Origin: a bacterium
GTDB lineage: Bacteria > Chloroflexota > Dormibacteria > UBA8260 > Bog-877
Direction of reading: 5' to 3'
NCBI GenBank assembly: GCA_021817025.1
Contig: JAKAWF010000142.1
Span: 1-8,062 of the forward strand
DNA length: 8,062 bases
The position numbers and the translations under genes were made by a program. Below are positions 4,256 to 8,062 of this stretch, piece after piece (position 1 is the first letter of the stretch; each line of letters begins with the position of its first letter). The notes under the pieces are model-generated. The model was not told the origin of the DNA. It did not search any database and saw only the letters and a list, made by a program, of their open reading frames with translations.

Positions 4256-7200
4256 TCAGGGGAGGCGTTTCAGATCGGGGTATCGTCGCTCCCGATCCCT
4301 GATCTCTGCGGTTGCCTCGTAGATGAAATCCTTTCGTGCTGCGCCCGCAATATCCTGCCATTCATGCGGAGCGGTCGGCATGTGCCCGACCGCACGCAGG
4401 AGCGTCGGAAGCGCATCCCGCCTTGTTGCCCAGTTCCAGACAGGCCACTCTACCGACAGCTGTATCACTGTCTGGTGCAGTGTCTCGGGGTTACCACGGA
4501 AGAACTCAGCGAGGGTCGACGTCGCGGCTTCGATCGACTGGGCGCCCTCGGAGCTCGCCAGCTCGAGAATCATGACGAGACTTCGCCACTGCTGCTCCCT
4601 GCTAAAGCGCGCCGTGTAGGCATCGGGACCCTCGGGCCAGACTTCAAAGCAGAGCGCGTAGTGCATCGCGCGGGCGCAATGCGCAGCCACACTGACTAGG
4701 CGCTCTCTAGGCAGCGTCCCTGGCTCTGCGTTGCGTTCGATCTCGGAGTCCAGCCTCTCACAGTTCGCCAGAATCTCGAAGTCGACGTGGTAGCCCGTCC
4801 TCTTTCGGGCACGGCTGAGCGCCATCCCTGAGTAGGTCCGTGCCTGACGAAGCAAACCCTCGTGTCCCCTCAGCCGCGCCTCCATGGCCTCCAGTTTCGC
4901 CTCGCCTCGCTCGCACCAGAACCACGGCTGGTTCCAGGCATCATGCCCGCGCTTCGCCAGGATGAGGGCAGCGCGGTAGTGCCGGTCGATTCGCCGTGCA
5001 GTCTCCGCGCCGAGTCGCAGCTCCCCGAAGAAACAACGACCCGCATGTGCCCGGAAGACATTGATCAGTTTGGCAACATCGATCAGCACACTCGCGCGAG
5101 TCGAATCAGGGCTCGGCTGCCACACGCGGAAGGCCTCGGTGCTCCCGTCGCTTGGGACACCGAGCAGGTTGGCCAGCGACTGCAGTGCGAGGTCGACCCG
5201 CAGCCAGTCTTGCCGTGCCGCTTCGGGATCGGGCGGATCATCAAACTGTCCCATCTTTGGATAGTGATCGTGGATTTGGCTGAGCAAGTGGGTCGCCTGG
5301 CTGAGGCTGTCCTCGGTGGTCGACCCCGTAGACCACTGAGGGCTCAGCCTGTTGGCGACGTGAAGCAACAGATCGCAGAACTCGAAGTCGATAAACATGC
5401 CCCACCACCAGAGCCCCTTTAGATACAGGCGCGTCAGCGCCTCGGCAGCTCTCTGGCGCTCACCTGCCTCTCCGATCGCGTGGAGCCAGTTGGCAAGAAG
5501 ACTCTGCTGCCTGCCCCGTTCGAGCTCAAACCATCCATGGAAGGACATATCGTTGAAGTACGCGTTGAGCTGCGCGTCGAGCCGAGTCAGGGCCGCCATC
5601 CTGAGCTCTACCAGCGTGGTGCGCGGGACGATCCGCCTCATGTAGCTCCAGATAAGCGGGTGCATTGCCCACTGCTCCTCGGATCGGCCACTCTTGGTGG
5701 TGACCCGGACCGTCTCCAGGAACCTTCGGTTCCGGAGTTCGCTCAAGCTGCCGAAGACATCAGCGATTCCCGCCACTGCTTGGACATCCTCGTTTGAAAA
5801 GCTGAAGGGTTCAGGGAGAAACACTGCGGCTGCTTGTAGACCGCGCCGAAGCCCCTCGGACAGGGACTTCTCCTCCTGCTCGATCGTCACAAACCTTGCG
5901 TCCTCAACGGGAAGGTCAACGATAGCCCGATGGACGTTGTGCAGGTATGCGTGCAGAGCTTCGTCACCATTGGCGGCCCGCTCTCCCATTCGTGCGGCGC
6001 AGATGGCAAGGACGGTCGGTCGCATGCCGGCGGCATGTGCCACGCCGGGGAGAAGCCTCCAACAGGTTTCGCACTCGGCGTGGCTAGTCTGGTGCTCAGT
6101 TAGTTGAAGGCCTAGGAATTCGACAGCCGCGTCAAGCGTAAAGTCATTCACCCGGATCGTCGCCTGGCCATGGGGAAGGCCCAACCGATCACACAGCTGA
6201 GCTGCCGTACGCTCGTCGAGCACCTCAAAGATAGTGGTGTAGCCTTCGGACAGTTGGCCCCCTTTGCCAAAGCATTGCCTGAGGAAGTTCCCGAGTGGCG
6301 ATACATCCAGCTGCCCATCAGCCGTCTCGCCTTCGCGCATAGCCCATACCGACTGAATCGGCACACTCAGCAGCTCCGTGGCTCCCGGAGTCAAGCTTGG
6401 CGGAAAATCGACTTCGAACATGGCTGGCTGGCGGAGCAGTGCGGGATCGACAGGCCGGCGCAACGCCGAGCTGTACGCGCGGACGATATCAGGATCGCCG
6501 CAGAGGGCGGCGACTAGGGTCGACTTGCCTGCTCCCGATGGGCCAACCAGCACGGAGCTATCGCCGCTGAGCACGTTTTGCCGAAGACGCTGATAAGGTT
6601 CCTTGTGGTCTACGAAAAGTTCGTATCTGCGATCGGTGGTGAGCGGAACTCGGATGAGTGCCCGATCCGTGCGCCTGAGCATGTCATGGCCGCCCTTTGA
6701 GATATGCGTCGGTCTGGCGTGGCCCTCATACCAATCCGCGAGTGCTGCAGCGACCGCGGCCCCCAGCCGTTGCGGGGTGCTGAGGTCCTCGGCCTCTGCG
6801 GGAAATGCTGCTGCGCTCTTCATCTCCTGGAGGTAGCGGCGGAATTGGTCGTACCTATAGGGGCCCCAGCGGTTTTCCGGTTCGACGCCTTCGAATGCTC
6901 CATTAGACGCGTCGCCTGGAGCTGTGGGGAGCTCGAAGGCCAGCACGGGGATCCCCAACGAAATCGCCACACGCACTTCGTCCTCAGTAAAGGCCCGCCC
7001 TCCAGGCGTAGTTCGGCTGCCCAGGCCCCGGCCCAAGAGAAGGAGCAGGAGGTCGCTATCACGAACCGCCCTCCGGGAAAGGCTCTGGCCGTCGACCGAT
7101 ACCTTCGGCCCGCGATCGAGTGCCACGAGATTAATGGCTTGGTTAAGACGCTGGTCGGCACTAACCCGGCGGTGCACAACTCTACGGTAATCGCGTAGCT

Positions 7201-7258
7201 CGACAAAGACCGAACTCAGGAAGACCTGCCATCTGGGAGTCGTCTTGCCGCGAGCCAT
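4256..7258 (-). CDS. DUF4062 - STAND/NACHT-like ATPase, putative conflict or defence protein
   Basis: A 1000-residue multidomain protein. Residues about 8-185 form a DUF4062 domain: WQVFLSSVFVELRDYRR, SDLLLLLLGRGLGS, then GGRAFTEDEVRVAISLGIPVLAF. DUF4062 precedes NACHT modules in proteins such as NWD1 and TEP1. A P-loop ATPase follows, with Walker A GPSGAGKST at 239-247, a GMRPTVLAI stretch (about 411-419) like the STAND GxP motif, and AMHPLIWSYMRR (531-542) in the place of the winged-helix MHD motif. Residues about 560-1000 are mostly helical with many tryptophans (GLWWWGMF, WPVWNW), perhaps the ligand-sensing part; I see no clear repeats. I chose the ATG at 7258, which has GGGAG seven bases upstream; an in-frame ATG at 7330 overlaps the stop of the upstream gene (ATGA) and would add 24 residues. 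The pair with the membrane protein suggests a signalling or anti-phage operon, which is inference. Confidence 0.9.
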   Translation of the reverse strand: MARGKTTPRWQVFLSSVFVELRDYRRVVHRRVSADQRLNQAINLVALDRGPKVSVDGQSLSRRAVRDSDLLLLLLGRGLGSRTTPGGRAFTEDEVRVAISLGIPVLAFELPTAPGDASNGAFEGVEPENRWGPYRYDQFRRYLQEMKSAAAFPAEAEDLSTPQRLGAAVAAALADWYEGHARPTHISKGGHDMLRRTDRALIRVPLTTDRRYELFVDHKEPYQRLRQNVLSGDSSVLVGPSGAGKSTLVAALCGDPDIVRAYSSALRRPVDPALLRQPAMFEVDFPPSLTPGATELLSVPIQSVWAMREGETADGQLDVSPLGNFLRQCFGKGGQLSEGYTTIFEVLDERTAAQLCDRLGLPHGQATIRVNDFTLDAAVEFLGLQLTEHQTSHAECETCWRLLPGVAHAAGMRPTVLAICAARMGERAANGDEALHAYLHNVHRAIVDLPVEDARFVTIEQEEKSLSEGLRRGLQAAAVFLPEPFSFSNEDVQAVAGIADVFGSLSELRNRRFLETVRVTTKSGRSEEQWAMHPLIWSYMRRIVPRTTLVELRMAALTRLDAQLNAYFNDMSFHGWFELERGRQQSLLANWLHAIGEAGERQRAAEALTRLYLKGLWWWGMFIDFEFCDLLLHVANRLSPQWSTGSTTEDSLSQATHLLSQIHDHYPKMGQFDDPPDPEAARQDWLRVDLALQSLANLLGVPSDGSTEAFRVWQPSPDSTRASVLIDVAKLINVFRAHAGRCFFGELRLGAETARRIDRHYRAALILAKRGHDAWNQPWFWCERGEAKLEAMEARLRGHEGLLRQARTYSGMALSRARKRTGYHVDFEILANCERLDSEIERNAEPGTLPRERLVSVAAHCARAMHYALCFEVWPEGPDAYTARFSREQQWRSLVMILELASSEGAQSIEAATSTLAEFFRGNPETLHQTVIQLSVEWPVWNWATRRDALPTLLRAVGHMPTAPHEWQDIAGAARKDFIYEATAEIRDRERRYPDLKRLP

Positions 7259-7265
7259 GGGGGGA

Positions 7266-7270
7266 CTCCC
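7266..7270 (-). promoter_or_regulatory. Ribosome binding site of the DUF4062-STAND gene
   Basis: The minus strand reads GGGAG seven bases before the ATG at 7258. This spacing supports the start that begins MARGKTTPRW just ahead of the DUF4062 domain, against the ATG at 7330, which has no Shine-Dalgarno sequence. Confidence 0.6.
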
Positions 7271-7326
7271 GCTGTCGATTGGTCGGCTCAAGTGGCTTGG
7301 ACGCGCCGATTGGTATCTGACTTCCA

Positions 7327-8061
7327 TCATGCGTGTGGTTCGGGCACACGCAGTCGCATGAGCCCGAACCAATCGCGGTTCTCATTCATGATCAGCTCCT
7401 CTACAGCGTGCGAGTCTCTACGGAGTTCGGCGAGATCGCCGGCCGCGCCCACCCGGGTGCGAGCGTACGCCAGCCGCCGCTCCATCTCGCGCGACTGCTC
7501 CTCATGGCGTCGGTGCTCGCGCTGTCGTGACGCTGCTAGCAGCCCCGAAGCCAACGCAGGCAGAGCGAGAGCCAGGGTGTCCGTTATGTGCACTCCACGA
7601 CCCGACGTCCACCCAGTAACTGCATGTAACAGGGCAGCGCATACAGTCACAGCGAAAATCAGCCACACGAGACGGGTCAGTGCTCGGTGGGCCGCTCCCT
7701 GGAATCTTGTCGTGTACTCGTGGTAGACCTGTTGACCACCGATCCACTCGTCGGCCAGGACCCGCCGGAGCACAGGCAGATCCCCACTGCCCGTCTTAAT
7801 CAATGGCCTGGACTGCCAGACCTCCGCGAAGGCGCGGTGCAGCCAGTCGCCGGATGTAGCGTGAAAGCCATGGACTTCGAACTCCCCGGTGCCTTGAGCC
7901 AAGTCGACCTTCAATTCCTCATGTTCGGGCTTCCAGGATGCCCGGTCATGCGATCTCGTGCGAGGTGGTGGGTCGACGGGTGCAAGGTAGAAGGCGCAGC
8001 GGAGACGCTCGGCAAAGTGTCGACTGGAGATCCAACTCCGGTGCCAGTGCGTCCAGCGACA
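7327..8061 (-). CDS. Two-transmembrane SLATT/SLOG-associated-like membrane protein, C-terminal part (cut by window edge)
   Basis: The frame stays open to the window edge, so the 244 visible residues are the C-terminal part of a larger protein. Order: SSRHFAERLRCAFYLAP (about 12-28); WLHRAFAEVWQSRP and RRVLADEWIGGQQVYHEYTTRF (about 73-120), a pattern I associate with SLATT-like membrane proteins; a first membrane helix TRLVWLIFAVTVCAALLHAV (128-150); a second, TLALALPALASGLLAA (160-178); then a charged probable coiled coil (SRQREHRRHEEQSREMERRL) and a tail with VEELIMNENRDWFGLMRL. SLATT-type 2TM domains are proposed pore-forming effectors in bacterial conflict systems, usually activated by a partner sensor or nucleotide signal. 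The missing N-terminus could hold a SLOG, TIR or other sensor domain. It precedes the STAND ATPase by 68 bp in the same direction, or overlaps it by 4 bp. The family call is by pattern, not by a search. Confidence 0.75.
   Translation of the reverse strand, partial: CRWTHWHRSWISSRHFAERLRCAFYLAPVDPPPRTRSHDRASWKPEHEELKVDLAQGTGEFEVHGFHATSGDWLHRAFAEVWQSRPLIKTGSGDLPVLRRVLADEWIGGQQVYHEYTTRFQGAAHRALTRLVWLIFAVTVCAALLHAVTGWTSGRGVHITDTLALALPALASGLLAASRQREHRRHEEQSREMERRLAYARTRVGAAGDLAELRRDSHAVEELIMNENRDWFGLMRLRVPEPHA
7331..7351. repeat. Perfect 7-bp hairpin at the gene junction
   Basis: GCGTGTG (7331-7337) and CACACGC (7345-7351) are exact complements around a seven-base loop. On the minus strand it encodes the last residues of the membrane protein (RVPEPHA) and ends right before the ATGA overlap with the upstream in-frame ATG of the STAND gene. 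In the mRNA it would be melted by ribosomes finishing the first gene, so it could tie translation of the second gene to the first. Confidence 0.45.
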
Positions 8062-8062
8062 C

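Noticed and set aside
4862..5422. Plus-strand open frame of 186 codons inside the STAND gene
   Set aside because: It lies entirely opposite a well-supported 1000-codon gene and its translation has no recognisable domain.
7912..7914. TTG at 7914 as the true start of the two-transmembrane protein
   Set aside because: The frame remains open to the window edge and the upstream residues (SSRHFAERLRCAFYLAP) look like part of the same protein family, so the gene very probably begins outside the window.
1..8062. CRISPR arrays, tRNA or rRNA genes, riboswitches
   Set aside because: No regularly spaced repeats, no tRNA T-loop or acceptor pattern and no conserved rRNA sequence were seen in any part of the window.

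Overview
The window looks like chromosomal DNA of a high-GC bacterium, most likely an actinobacterium or a close relative. The evidence is the strong GC bias at third codon positions, the actinobacterial-style ribosomal protein S12 ([11 protein letters not shown]..., [23 protein letters not shown]) and remnants of IS1380- and IS1634-type transposases common in that group. Every gene I can support lies on the minus strand, so transcription runs from high to low coordinates; the plus-strand open frames are GC-driven shadows.

In order of transcription, the right part (8062 to 4256) holds two adjacent genes. One is the 3' end of a two-transmembrane protein resembling SLATT or SLOG-associated membrane effectors. 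The other is a protein of about 1000 residues with an N-terminal DUF4062 domain, a P-loop STAND/NACHT-like ATPase core and a long helical C-terminus. They are 68 bp apart, or overlap by 4 bp if an upstream ATG is used. A membrane effector next to a DUF4062-STAND ATPase is a plausible anti-phage or conflict system, and it is the most interesting content here. The function is inferred.

The middle part (4097 to 1912) is a patchwork of mobile-element debris around one intact gene. It has a frameshifted and truncated IS1634-type transposase, a GNAT acetyltransferase of 242 residues, a 249-bp non-coding element with perfect 24-bp terminal inverted repeats and a 9-bp target-site duplication, and a truncated IS1380-type transposase upstream of which that small element sits. 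Two back-to-back hairpins follow the IS1380 fragment.

The left part (1684 to 1) is more conserved. It has a compact operon of a small DUF2892-like membrane protein, an ECF sigma factor and a 79-residue zinc-finger (zf-HC2) anti-sigma factor, with the last two overlapping at GTGA. An intergenic region of about 430 bp with a near-consensus promoter follows, then the first 76 codons of rpsL, cut by the window edge. The mobile-element tract therefore lies between a housekeeping block and a likely defence locus, as in a genomic island boundary.
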